NCBI RefSeq assembly: GCF_003385235.1
Contig: NZ_PQIA01000031.1
Span: 1-64,000 of the forward strand
Reading direction: 5' to 3'
Length of the DNA stretch: 64,000 nt
Source of the DNA: Amycolatopsis circi
Lineage (GTDB): Bacteria > Actinomycetota > Actinomycetes > Mycobacteriales > Pseudonocardiaceae
Below, one piece after another: positions 42,655-51,432 of this stretch. The notes beneath the pieces are model-generated. The model did not search any database. It saw only the letters and a program-made list of their open reading frames with translations, and was not told where the DNA came from. Position numbers and translations under genes: made by a program. The number at the start of each line of letters is the position of its first letter. Position 1 is the stretch's first letter.

Positions 42655-43091
42655 TCAGTCTGCTCGGCTGTTCGACGGCCAGGGCGGTCCAGGTATCGCA
42701 CGCCGCAGCGCTGGCGCCACCTCAGCCTGGAACAGCTCCAGCGCCGCACGGCGTTCCGATGGCGTCCGGCCGTCGCGGTCGGCGGACAGATGCGTTACGC
42801 CGTGGCCGCACTGTTCGTGGTATCTCAACACCTTCTCGGTGACCTGAGCAGGGCTGCCGATCAACGCGGAGCTGCGCTCGGCGAAATCCTCCAGCGTCGG
42901 GAAAACCGTCTCCTGACCGAGCTTGCGCTGCAACGCCAGCCGGGACTCGAAGATCGGCCGGTACTCCTCCAGCGCGTCCTGCGACTGGCTGGCCAGATGG
43001 AACCCGGCGGTGCCCGCCTCGACCACCGCGTCGGCGGCGCTCCCTCGCTGTCGAGTTCGACCGCGAGGTGCAAGGTTTTCAACGAACTCAT
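42655..43091 (-). pseudogene. Luciferase-like (LLM) flavin oxidoreductase, internally deleted and frameshifted
   Basis: From ATG 43091 the lower strand reads [17 protein letters not shown], a typical LLM N terminus, for 17 residues. In the next frame it continues as [50 protein letters not shown] and [17 protein letters not shown], the normal C terminus. Roughly 200 central residues are missing, and the join is near 43035-43045. It is a dead gene left by a deletion. Confidence 0.75.
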
Positions 43092-43270
43092 GCGGGCGCT
43101 GCCCCCTCAATTCGGTTGTGCCAGAGGTAGCCGGAATCCGGGGCGGGCCGCGCTGGTGCTCAGGATGTGGGCGGCCGGACGGTGTTGTTCCACCGGTGTC
43201 CACAAAGGAGGTTTCTCAGCTGGTGGACGCTGGGGACTGGCGCGGCCGGTCCGCCTACAGTCCTGCGGTC

Positions 43271-43402
43271 ATGAGTTCCGATTCGAAGCCGCGAGGCGCT
43301 GCGCGGATCAGCGCCGACTGGGCCGCGGTGCTGGTCGCGGCCGTTCTGGTGGTGCTGGCCGCGTTCGGCGTGCTGCCGACGATTCCGTTCCTCGTCAAAT
43401 GA
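43271..43402 (+). CDS. 43-residue membrane protein coupled to the YeiH-like transporter
   Basis: ATG at 43271 begins [19 protein letters not shown], followed by one strongly hydrophobic helix ([19 protein letters not shown]). The TGA overlaps the ATG of the YeiH-like gene by four bases. It may be a small partner that assembles with the transporter, or a detached first helix of it. I do not recognise a family. Confidence 0.6.
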   Translation: MSSDSKPRGAARISADWAAVLVAAVLVVLAAFGVLPTIPFLVK

Positions 43403-44478
43403 CCGCCGCGCTGGAAGGCCGCCGCGCCGTGCCCGCGGTCGTGAGATATCTGCCGGGCCTTCTGTTGCTCGCAGCGGTCGGAATTGCGGGAACGCTGGCG
43501 CAGAACGGGGTGCGCGGCCTCGGCCACGCGACCGGGACCGCGCTGCCGGACATCGAGTACGTGTTGTGGGCGATCGTCCTCGGACTGGTCATCCGCAACA
43601 CGATCGGCATCCCCGCGCTGTTCCGGCCCGGCGTCGGGACCTACGAGTTCTGGCTGAAGACCGGCATCGTCCTGCTCGGCGCCCGGTTCGTGCTGGGCGA
43701 CCTGGCCAAGCTCGGCGGGTTCAGCCTGGGGCTCATCCTGGTCGACATGGCTGTCGCGACGACGGTGATCCTGTTGGTGGGCAAGGCTTTCGGCCTCGGC
43801 GGGAAGCTGTCGTCACTGCTGGCGATCGGCACGTCGATCTGTGGTGTGTCGGCGATCATCGCTGGCCGCGGCGCGATCGACGCTGACGACGAGGATTCCG
43901 GCTACGCCATCGCTGCGATCCTCGCGTTGGGTGCGGTCGCGCTGTTCACGTTCCCAGCTATTGGGCATGCGCTGAACCTGACCGACACCGAATTCGGTCT
44001 ATGGGCGGGGCTCGCGGTGGACAACACTGCGGAGACCACTGCGACTGGCGCGGCGTACTCGCCGCACGCGCAGGACGTTGCGGTGGCGGTGAAGAGCACG
44101 CGGAACGCGCTGATCGGTCTCGTCGTGCTCGGGTATGCGGCGTACTGGTCGACTCGCGGCGGCAAGGCCGTCGCTGGCGGGTTGGCAGGGCGTGCTGGGT
44201 TTGTGTGGCGCACCTTCCCGAAGTTCGTGCTGGGGTTCATTGCGGTTTCCGCGTTGGCGACTGCGCATGTGTTCACCAAGGCTGAGGTCACGAACCTCGG
44301 GAATCTGTCGAAATGGGCCTTTCTGCTGTGCTTCGCCGGGGTGGGGCTGAACTTCGACCTCCGGCAGATGGCGCGCAGCGGGCTGCGGCCGCTGGTGGTG
44401 GCGGCGCTGGGATTGGTGGTGGTCGCGGTGTGTTCGCTGGGGCTGGTGCTGGCGAGTTCGCAGTGGTTCAGCTTCTGA
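43399..44478 (+). CDS. YeiH/UPF0324 family putative sulfate or anion exporter
   Basis: The 359-aa protein has about ten membrane helices and family hallmarks: [16 protein letters not shown], the ETGIVLLG-like [33 protein letters not shown] near residue 150, and [19 protein letters not shown]. Members are annotated as sulfate exporters; the true substrate is not established. It is translated by overlap with the 43-residue membrane ORF and followed by a strong terminator. Confidence 0.87.
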   Translation: MTAALEGRRAVPAVVRYLPGLLLLAAVGIAGTLAQNGVRGLGHATGTALPDIEYVLWAIVLGLVIRNTIGIPALFRPGVGTYEFWLKTGIVLLGARFVLGDLAKLGGFSLGLILVDMAVATTVILLVGKAFGLGGKLSSLLAIGTSICGVSAIIAGRGAIDADDEDSGYAIAAILALGAVALFTFPAIGHALNLTDTEFGLWAGLAVDNTAETTATGAAYSPHAQDVAVAVKSTRNALIGLVVLGYAAYWSTRGGKAVAGGLAGRAGFVWRTFPKFVLGFIAVSALATAHVFTKAEVTNLGNLSKWAFLLCFAGVGLNFDLRQMARSGLRPLVVAALGLVVVAVCSLGLVLASSQWFSF

Positions 44479-44486
44479 CCGGGTAG

Positions 44487-44521
44487 GCGGGGTGCCCGGG
44501 TGGCGCTCCCGGGCACCCCGC
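44487..44521. terminator. Bidirectional hairpin terminator
   Basis: A perfect 14-bp inverted repeat (GCGGGGTGCCCGGG and its complement) with a 7-base loop lies between the convergent YeiH-like gene and the large repeat protein gene, 8 and 5 bp from their stops. Confidence 0.85.
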
Positions 44522-44526
44522 GAGGC

Positions 44527-47313
44527 TCAGCCGGGCAGTCCCGGCAGAGTCGGAATTCCGTTGGCAGGCAACGCCGACGGGCTGAGCGGTAGATCCAGCT
44601 GCGCCGGAGTGTCGCCGTCCACGACCTGCGTCACGTTCTCCGGCACGATGGACGTCGCCTGCCCGAGCAGCGCCGGGCTCAGCCCGTACACCTGCCCGAC
44701 CGCGCCGACCGGCGTCTGGTTGTGCTGGCCGGTCGTGGTGACGGTGCCACCGGAATTGCCGCGCGTGACGTTGTCGCCGTACGCGTTCGCGACGCCGCCC
44801 CACACCGCCGAGTCGCCGAAGACCTGCGCGACCTCCGAGATCGGCACATCCTGCACGACCCCGGACGTGCCGGTGCCGGAGCTGGTGATGTCGCCGCCCG
44901 CGGTGTTACTGGTGTGGTTCACCGCGCTGCCGTCGACCATTCCGATCCAGGCCGCCGAATCGCCGAAGACCTGGGCGATCGGCAGTGCCTCGGCCGAGAC
45001 GACGTCGCCGGCCAGCTGGCCGCGGTCGCCTGCGGTGCGGGTGTCGCCGCCCGCGGTGGAGGTGACGTTGTTCGTCGCGTCGCCGGTCACTCGGCCGATC
45101 CACGCCGGGGCCAATCCGAACACGCCCGCGGTGCCGGCGGACGGCGCGTTGACCACGTTGCCCGCGAGGGTGCCGCCGGTACCGTCGGCGAGGTTCTTGC
45201 CTCCTGCACGGGAATTGGTGGTGTTGTCGGACACGCCCTGTCCGTATCCGCCCCACGCGGCGCCGGTTCCGTCGACCTGGGTGACTTGCGAAATCGGGGC
45301 CTGCGCGATGTTTCCGGCCACGGTGCCGAGCGCGCCGGTGCCGTGGTAGTTGCCGCCTGCCTTCGAATCGGTGTGGTTGCTCGCTTCTCCGATGCCCCGG
45401 CCGATCCACGCGGCCCCGACGCCGAAGACCTGCGTCGGCGCGGAAAGCGGGGCCGCGACGACATTCGAGGACAGCTTTCCGTTGTCGTCGTTGGTGTTTC
45501 CGTCACCGCCCGCGGTGACCTTCTTGTGCTCGTCGGCGACCCCGACGCCCTGGCCGATCCAGGAACCGCCGACGCCGAACACCTCGGCGGGCAGTGCGGC
45601 CGGTGCGGTGACGATGTTGCCGGACGCCTCCGAATTGTTGCCCTGCGTGCCGTCGTAGCCGCCGGCCTGCACGTTCTTGGCGTTGGTGGCCTGGCCGTAG
45701 CTGTTGCCGATCCACGAGGAGCCGGAGCCGAAGACGTCCGGGCTGGCCGCGACCGGCGCGGACGCGAGGTTGCCGGACAGCTTCCCGCCGTTGCCGTTCG
45801 AGTAGGTGCCGCTGCCCGCCTTCACGTCGGACGTGTTGTCGTGCCCGGCATACGACTCCAAGCCCCAGTTCCCGGCGACGCCGAACACCTCGGCCGGTAC
45901 TGCCAGCGGTGCGTCGGCGATGTTGCCCGAGCCGGTGCCGTCCTGCGCGGACGTCGAGGAGAAGCCGCCGGACGTGACGGTCGATTTCGAGCTGGACGCC
46001 GACTTCGGCGCGTGCGCCGGGGACACCGGCTGCGGGCTCGGGATCGGGACCGGCCAGAGCGGCGAACCGTCCGGACGGGTCGGCTGACCGGTCGGGGCCG
46101 GCGCGGACGGGTCGATCCCGCCGGTCAGCGGGTTGCCGGTCGGGAACGGGTAGCCGGGCAGCGGAAGCGGGTCCGCCAGCGGGCTGCCGTGCACGCCGCC
46201 GGTGCTCGACTTGCCCGCCCACGCGGCCGCGACGCTCGCCACGTTCGCGATGCCCGCGCCTTGCGGCTGCACGATGTTGCCGGATCCGGTCCCGCGGTCG
46301 CCGTTGGTCTGCACGTAGGACGGGATGTGGTTGATCCCTTCCTTGGTGCCGCCTGCGGTCACCGTGTCGGTGGTGTTCGAGGAGTCTACTGTGGACACTC
46401 CGCCCCAGGTGGGCGCGTTTCCGTTGAATTCGAGGGGAAGCGCCAGCGGCGCCGCGCCGACGTTGCCCGCGAGCGTGCCGTCCTTTCCGGCGCTCGAAAT
46501 CGGGCCGCCGGAGGAGGTGGTGTTGCGCGCTTGCGAGTCGGTCGTCTGGGCCGAACCTCCCCAGGACGCCGCGTTGCCGGTGACCTGCAGCGGTGTCGCC
46601 CACTGCCCGGCCAGAACGTTGCCGGAACCGGCGCCGCCGCGGCCGTCGGTGGTGTCGCTCCCGGTCGTCGAGGTGGTCTGCTCGGCGCGGCCGCCCTTCG
46701 TGCGCGCGGCACCGGCCCAGGAGATCGCGTTGTTCGCGAACTGCACCGGCACCGCCCAGCGCGCGTCGACCACGTTTCCGCCCAGCGGGGTGCCGGCACC
46801 GCTCGTGGTGATGTCGTGGTTGTCCTGGTAGGTCTGGTGGTGGTTCGATCCGTCGACCTCGGCGGGACCGCCCGCCGCGAACGCGTTGCCGGCGATCTGG
46901 ACCGGTACCGCCAGGTCGGCGTTCGCCCGGTTGCCGCGCAGGGGATCGCTCGGCGGCGCGGCCTGGGTGTGGGCGGCTTTGCTCGGCGCGGCCTTGGCCG
47001 CTGCGGTTTGCGTCGGTTTCGCGGCGGCTGGCTTCGACGCACTGCCGGTCTTCGGCTTCACGGCCTGCTGGAGCGGATTGGTGAGCGTTTTCGTGGACAC
47101 TTCGCCCTGGTACCCGGGCAGTTTCGTTTGCCCGAGCGGGGTGCCGAGGACGTTGTCGCCGATGTCGATCGGCACGGTGACCCCGGCGTCGATCGGATTC
47201 GCCGGCTTGTCCGGACTGGTGTTGTCGGCGGCCGAGGCGATCCCGGTGCCCAGGACGAACAAGCCGCCCGAGATCAATGCCGTCTGCATACCGCGTTTGA
47301 CCCAGATGTGCAT
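44527..47313 (-). CDS. Large secreted beta-repeat protein (chaplin/rodlin-like repeats)
   Basis: This 928-aa protein begins with a signal peptide (RGMQTALISGGLFVLGTGIASAA) and is mature from about residue 30. The body has some 14 repeats of about 50-55 residues with the pattern GN(I/V)..AP....(A/P).(V/A)FG..(A)WIG, then NHT or NNV, AGGD and GTLAGN. The hydrophobic Val/Ala and Gly/Asn pattern recalls chaplins and rodlins, which coat aerial hyphae. A Pro/Ser-rich linker (residues about 395-460) separates two repeat blocks. ATG at 47313 follows AAGGGAA. A gene for a proline-rich secreted protein lies upstream in the same direction. The surface role is inferred. Confidence 0.75.
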   Translation of the reverse strand: MHIWVKRGMQTALISGGLFVLGTGIASAADNTSPDKPANPIDAGVTVPIDIGDNVLGTPLGQTKLPGYQGEVSTKTLTNPLQQAVKPKTGSASKPAAAKPTQTAAAKAAPSKAAHTQAAPPSDPLRGNRANADLAVPVQIAGNAFAAGGPAEVDGSNHHQTYQDNHDITTSGAGTPLGGNVVDARWAVPVQFANNAISWAGAARTKGGRAEQTTSTTGSDTTDGRGGAGSGNVLAGQWATPLQVTGNAASWGGSAQTTDSQARNTTSSGGPISSAGKDGTLAGNVGAAPLALPLEFNGNAPTWGGVSTVDSSNTTDTVTAGGTKEGINHIPSYVQTNGDRGTGSGNIVQPQGAGIANVASVAAAWAGKSSTGGVHGSPLADPLPLPGYPFPTGNPLTGGIDPSAPAPTGQPTRPDGSPLWPVPIPSPQPVSPAHAPKSASSSKSTVTSGGFSSTSAQDGTGSGNIADAPLAVPAEVFGVAGNWGLESYAGHDNTSDVKAGSGTYSNGNGGKLSGNLASAPVAASPDVFGSGSSWIGNSYGQATNAKNVQAGGYDGTQGNNSEASGNIVTAPAALPAEVFGVGGSWIGQGVGVADEHKKVTAGGDGNTNDDNGKLSSNVVAAPLSAPTQVFGVGAAWIGRGIGEASNHTDSKAGGNYHGTGALGTVAGNIAQAPISQVTQVDGTGAAWGGYGQGVSDNTTNSRAGGKNLADGTGGTLAGNVVNAPSAGTAGVFGLAPAWIGRVTGDATNNVTSTAGGDTRTAGDRGQLAGDVVSAEALPIAQVFGDSAAWIGMVDGSAVNHTSNTAGGDITSSGTGTSGVVQDVPISEVAQVFGDSAVWGGVANAYGDNVTRGNSGGTVTTTGQHNQTPVGAVGQVYGLSPALLGQATSIVPENVTQVVDGDTPAQLDLPLSPSALPANGIPTLPGLPG

Positions 47314-47418
47314 GACAAATTCCCTTGTTCGCAATGACGTACGGATATTTCGGGCATGACTGCAGCAGCCCGCGAAGAAACGGGTTTGCTGTCGTGAGAC
47401 TGGGGAGAACGGGGCGCG

Positions 47419-48156
47419 CTAGTCCGGGTCGTATCCGGGGCGGGCGTTCGTGCTTGCCGGGCAGGACGTGTCGCCAGGCCGAGCCGGAATCGCGACCGGT
47501 GTCGGCTCGGTCAACCGTGCTGGCGACTGCAATCCGCCCTGCGCCGAACCGTTCTGCCAGAGGAATACGCCGGGCGACGTCGGAATCGTCGGGGCGGGTG
47601 CGCGCTTGGTTTTCGGCGCGAGGTTGCGGTGTTCGGGCGCGGAGGCCCGGTGGATCGGGTGCCGAGCTGTCGATTTGACCGGAGTGGCGGCTTGCGGTGC
47701 AGGAGCACTCGATACGTGTGTCGGTCGCTTGACGGAGATCGACGATGCTTTGGCTGTTTCCGCTGTGCGCGCTGTCGACTTTGCCGGTTGTCCGGCGGTC
47801 GCTGGTCTCTTCGGCTGGGTGACGGGTTGGTGAGGTTGAGCAATGACTGGTGTTGGTGTCGGTGTCACCGGTCGCGTCAGTCGGGAGACGGTTTTCTCCA
47901 CTGTGCCAACGATTTCCTTGCCGACCGCGGTCACGTCGGGTCGTGGCACACTGTCCACAATGGGCTGAACGCCGGTGTCCGCGAGCAGGGAAGGAATGTC
48001 CGGAGTCGGCGGCATCGGCTCCGCCGCCGCGGAAGAGGTCGAAATCAGCCAGCTCAGAAGCAGTCCGCCCGCGACCGCGCCCACCGTGAACAGGGCGCGC
48101 ACGGCCCAGCAAGCCGCTTGGCTCGCCTGCATTTCGGCCGTGCTGCCACACCTCAT
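47419..48156 (-). CDS. Proline/threonine-rich secreted or membrane-anchored protein
   Basis: The 245-aa product has a membrane helix at about residues 17-40 (CWAVRALFTVGAVAGGLLLSWLI, cleavable after SSAAAE) followed by a low-complexity tail rich in Pro, Thr, Ala and Lys. It resembles no enzyme family I know. It lies 105 bp upstream of the large beta-repeat gene in the same direction, so the two are likely a surface-protein pair. ATG at 48156 leads MRCGSTAEM; the AT-richer gap beyond is the probable promoter. Confidence 0.65.
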   Translation of the reverse strand: MRCGSTAEMQASQAACWAVRALFTVGAVAGGLLLSWLISTSSAAAEPMPPTPDIPSLLADTGVQPIVDSVPRPDVTAVGKEIVGTVEKTVSRLTRPVTPTPTPVIAQPHQPVTQPKRPATAGQPAKSTARTAETAKASSISVKRPTHVSSAPAPQAATPVKSTARHPIHRASAPEHRNLAPKTKRAPAPTIPTSPGVFLWQNGSAQGGLQSPARLTEPTPVAIPARPGDTSCPASTNARPGYDPD

Positions 48157-48593
48157 GACGAGGCCTCCCGGAAACGGTGCGTACGTTCGCGATCAGCGAT
48201 TAATCACCGGCGAAACGGTGCGTTGTTCCCAGTCTGGCAAATAGTGACAACGAGCACTAGATCATGATTTCCCTACTCCCCGTTCGAGTGAGTGACAGAC
48301 GGTGATCTTGGTCGTTGAGCCGGGGAGCGGTGCGCAGGTAGACGCCGCAATCCCGGGAGCGGGCGGAGCAAGATCCACGGCTCCCCTTGCTGGGGGAGGT
48401 CACTCTGTGCACTCGGGGACACCGCGGCGTTTTCCATTCCCGCGCAGTGCGAATTCTCAGCCTACGGTCAGTAGAATGGGAGAGCGCGGGGGAAGCGGAA
48501 TTGCGGCCGGACCAATCGGTTCGGTGATCGAAAACCTACTCAGAACACGACTTTGGCCGCCGTCCGCCCGAAATCCGTACTGACAGTAGAGCT
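48157..48593. other. 437-bp intergenic region between the surface genes and the aminotransferase
   Basis: There is no convincing gene. The part near 48190-48290 is AT-rich for this genome (GATTAATCACC, TAGATCATGATTTCCC) and faces the promoter side of the leftward proline-rich gene. The 48320-48590 part shows nothing clear. Confidence 0.5.
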
Positions 48594-48643
48594 GACCGCG
48601 CCTGCGCCACTGCCAGAACCGAGGCGGTGGCGCAGGCACGGTC
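48594..48643. terminator. Long hairpin terminator after the aminotransferase gene
   Basis: The sequence folds as GACCG-GCCTGCGCCAC-GCC paired with GGC-GTGGCGCAGGC-CGGTC around a short loop, with three isolated mismatches over about 20 pairs. It begins 9 bp beyond the stop of the leftward aminotransferase gene. Confidence 0.8.
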
Positions 48644-48652
48644 ATTCGGCGG

Positions 48653-50017
48653 TCAGCGAGCCTCCCGGGTCGCGGTGTCGAGCGCGGCCAGCAGGATCCC
48701 GGCGGCCGTGCGCACGACTTCCGCGGTGACGTTGAGCGCCGGCAGCAACCGCACCACGCTGTCGCCGCGTCCGCCCAGTTCGACGATGAGCCCGCGGCGC
48801 AACGCGTGATTCTGCACGGCGAGCGCGAGTTCCGAGGCCGGCGCTCCGGTGCGCGGGTCGGCGAGTTCGATGCCCCACATCAGCCCGGCGCCGCGCACGT
48901 CCGTCACCCACGGATGGCTGGCCAGCGGGGAGAGCAGTTCTTCGAATTGGTCTCCCCGCTCGACGACGTTGTCCAGCACGCTGTCGCGGTTGACGACCTC
49001 GATCGCCCGCGCGCCCGCGGCGAACGCGAGCTGATTGCCGCGGTACGCGCCGGTGTGCGTGCGGGGAGCCCAGTTGTCGAGGCGCTCGTCGTAGATGATC
49101 AGCGAGACCGGCGAGCCGATTCCGCTGAGCGCTTTCGACGCGACGATCACGTCGGGTTCGATCCCGTAGCGCTCGAAGGCGAACCAGGTGCCGGTCCGTC
49201 CGCAGCCGGTCTGCAGTTCGTCGACGATCAGCGGGATGCCCAGTTCGCGGGTCAGCTCGCGCACCCGGTGCACGAAGTCCGCCCGCGCGGGGACCACGCC
49301 GCCCTCGCCCTGCACCAGTTCGAGCACCACCGCCGCGGGCAGCGGGAGTCCGCCGTCGGCATCGTGCAGGGAGTGTTCGAGCTGGTCCGGGCAGTCCGCG
49401 GCGCAGGCGGCCGGCTCGTGCCCGGCCGGGCACGAGGAGTACGGGAGGTACTGCGCGCCGGGCAGCGGATTCGCGACCGACCGCCGCTGGCCGGCCAGCC
49501 CGGTCAGGCCCAGCGCGGCGTGCGCGCTGCCGTGGAACCGGCCCTGGAACGACACGACGCCGCCGCGTCCGGTCGCGGTCTTGCACAGCTTCAGCGCGGC
49601 TTCGACCGCGTTGGTCCCGGCCGGCCCGCAGAAGTGCAGTTTCATCCGCGAGCGCAGGGCCTCGGGCAGCATCGCGAGCTGGGCCTCGGAGAACTCGTCC
49701 TTGACCGGGCTCGCGAAGTCGAGCGCGTGGGTCAGCTTGCTCAGCTGCGCGGTCATGGCCGCGACCAGTTCGGGATGGTTGTGCCCGAGGGAGAGCACGC
49801 CCGCGCCGGCGAGGAAGTCGATGAAGACGTTGCCGTCGGCGTCGCGCACGAAGCTGCCCGAACCCTCGGTGATCGCGATCGGCAGCCGCCGCGGGCCGCC
49901 GCGGGGGACCGGCTCGCGGCGGTCCTGCCGGGCGAGGTACTCGGCCGAGCGCGGACCGGGCAGATCGCAGTAGACGGCGGGTCCGGTGAGCGGCGAGGGG
50001 TGCTCGAGGATGGTCAT
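48653..50017 (-). CDS. Diaminobutyrate--2-oxoglutarate aminotransferase (class III, PLP)
   Basis: The 454-aa class III aminotransferase has the cofactor-binding HFCGPAGTNAVEAALKL, VVSFQGRFHGSAHAALGLTG, the DELQTGCGRTGTWFAFE aspartate region and the PLP lysine in VIVASKALSGIG. The layout matches Dat/EctB-type enzymes that make L-2,4-diaminobutyrate from aspartate semialdehyde. No ectA or ectC lies nearby, so an ectoine operon is unlikely; siderophore, peptide or polyamine use is more plausible. ATG at 50017 overlaps the stop of a 98-aa ORF. It may supply the diamino-acid pool together with the SbnA/SbnB genes at the right end. Confidence 0.83.
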   Translation of the reverse strand: MTILEHPSPLTGPAVYCDLPGPRSAEYLARQDRREPVPRGGPRRLPIAITEGSGSFVRDADGNVFIDFLAGAGVLSLGHNHPELVAAMTAQLSKLTHALDFASPVKDEFSEAQLAMLPEALRSRMKLHFCGPAGTNAVEAALKLCKTATGRGGVVSFQGRFHGSAHAALGLTGLAGQRRSVANPLPGAQYLPYSSCPAGHEPAACAADCPDQLEHSLHDADGGLPLPAAVVLELVQGEGGVVPARADFVHRVRELTRELGIPLIVDELQTGCGRTGTWFAFERYGIEPDVIVASKALSGIGSPVSLIIYDERLDNWAPRTHTGAYRGNQLAFAAGARAIEVVNRDSVLDNVVERGDQFEELLSPLASHPWVTDVRGAGLMWGIELADPRTGAPASELALAVQNHALRRGLIVELGGRGDSVVRLLPALNVTAEVVRTAAGILLAALDTATREAR

Positions 50018-50310
50018 CTTGCCTGTTCTCCCCTGACAGTGGTGGTGGCACGGCCCAGCCTGGCCGCGGGATGACCGCTCCGGCGCGCAGCGTTCGGTCC
50101 GTTATTTCTGGGTCCGCAATGGGCAAATGTGTTCGGGGCGGCCTGTTCTTGCCCGGTGTTCGCGGAGAAGTGCCGGGGGAGCTTCTCCGCGAATAAACGG
50201 AGCAGCCGTTCTCTCGGGCGCCGCGGTATTGTGCTGCCTTCCCCGGGACGGATCGACTCGGGTCCGGCCCTCGGATGTGAGCTGTCGACGTCGCGCGGCG
50301 CGTCCGTCAT
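50014..50310 (-). CDS. 98-residue ORF coupled to the diaminobutyrate aminotransferase
   Basis: ATG at 50310 is preceded by GGAGGAGGAGTGC, the strongest ribosome site in this part of the window. The frame ends in a TGA overlapping the aminotransferase ATG (ATGA). The peptide starts MTDAPRDVDSSHPRAGPE, is rich in Arg, Pro and Ala, and has a helix-like RERLLRLFAEKLPRHFSA. I do not recognise it. It could be a small regulatory or carrier-like partner, or merely a translated leader. Confidence 0.5.
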   Translation of the reverse strand: MTDAPRDVDSSHPRAGPESIRPGEGSTIPRRPRERLLRLFAEKLPRHFSANTGQEQAAPNTFAHCGPRNNGPNAARRSGHPAARLGRATTTVRGEQAR

Positions 50311-50391
50311 GCACTCCTCCTCCTTTTCGCAGGGATTCGCGGGCCGCCGAAAAACGGCCGGCGAGGAAGGAAACGGTTTTTCGCGGGCAGA

Positions 50392-50428
50392 CCGAGGGAG
50401 GGCCGCGCCGGGCGCAGCCCTCCCTCGG
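50392..50428. terminator. GC-rich hairpin in the leader of the 98-aa ORF
   Basis: A 12-bp perfect arm (CCGAGGGAGGGC and complement) encloses an inner GCGCC-GG-GCGC fold. It lies about 80 bases upstream of the leftward 98-aa ORF, so it could be an attenuator of that transcript or a terminator of something upstream. Confidence 0.55.
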
Positions 50429-51432
50429 TTGACCTCACTGGAATACCGCGGGGCACAGCGTAGCGCAGCCGGTTGTGCCGCACCGGCGCGTCGGCGGCGG
50501 GCGCGCCGCGTCCGGCTCCGGAAAGAAAAGAATCGGCCAAGATTAGGCAAGGCAATGCGCCAGGCGAGTGAAGGCGGCGATTTCGCGGAGTTCGCTGTAC
50601 TGGGCTGAACGACTGAAACGGCAACGGTGTTCGCGGACCCGTGAAACGAAACGTGAATATTCACGCTCCGTTTCCGGCGTGTGAATCGGGGGAGGCGGAC
50701 CGCATGGCGGGATGTTTTCGGGAGGGTTGCCGAAGGCGTTCGGGGATATGTCGGCTGGGAGAATTGTCGAGGTCGCCGGGTTGTTTCGGCGGTTTAACCA
50801 TCCGCGTCCGGTTGCGGGTGCTGTTTTCCGCGGAGGACGGGTGTCGGACTGCGGTTTCGGCGGTGGTGCGGGTGGGACTGCCGGTGAGGTGGTGCAGACC
50901 AGGCCAGTGGTCCAGACCGCCGTTCGACTGGTTTAGACCATGGCGGAGGGCAGTCGAGTGCGCGTCCGGGGGAGGCGGGCCTGGTCCGGCGGGGCGCGCG
51001 CCGCCCGGCCGGGTGTCGTAGCGCGGAGTGAACGCGGTCGGCAAAGCGGCGTTCATCCTGAACGTAACGCCGGGATAGTAGTTAAGAGTCTAACTGGTCT
51101 GATGGTTCGAAATTTGCCAACGAGGCTGATTCGAGGGATTTATGTGGTGGTGTAGCGGCAAGAATGTTGCCGTTGAGCGGTGATTGATTAACTAGGTAGT
51201 GTGCGGTGGACATGACGCACCGTCGCCTGACTGCTACGCCCCGAGGCGATCTGTGGCCGATCCCACTGCCTCTGTACACCTGCTGTTTCCGTTTCGTAAT
51301 CTTCTCGAGCTTTTGCGGTGACCTGCGATCTACCCCGAGGATCAGCGACCCGAAGCCGCCGCGAACCGTCGCTGCTCGCTGCCTGGTCAAGGCACGAGGA
51401 CGGCTGCGCGGTGAGACAGCGAAGGACCCCCC
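50429..51432. other. One-kilobase intergenic region upstream of the rpf-like gene
   Basis: No open frame here has a ribosome site or recognisable family. AT-richer parts at 51060-51200 (AGTTAAGAGTCTAACT, a 5-bp-armed palindrome at 51083-51098, and GATTGATTAACTAGG) probably hold the promoter. The remaining roughly 230 bases form a long 5' leader. Rpf genes in related genera often have a c-di-AMP riboswitch in the leader; I looked for its conserved GGGGTGAATCC-like core and did not find it. Confidence 0.5.

Noticed and set aside
48653-50017. Ectoine biosynthesis operon (ectB)
   Set aside because: The aminotransferase resembles EctB, but no ectA, ectC or ectD is adjacent. The coupled neighbour is an unrelated 98-residue ORF.
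50661-51056. 131-residue leftward open frame in the rpf upstream region
   Set aside because: It has no ribosome site and no family resemblance, and it lies across the probable rpf promoter. Composition looks like an antisense reading of GC-rich spacer.
51200-51432. c-di-AMP (ydaO-type) riboswitch in the rpf leader
   Set aside because: Such a riboswitch is common before rpf genes in relatives, but I could not find its conserved core sequence in this leader.
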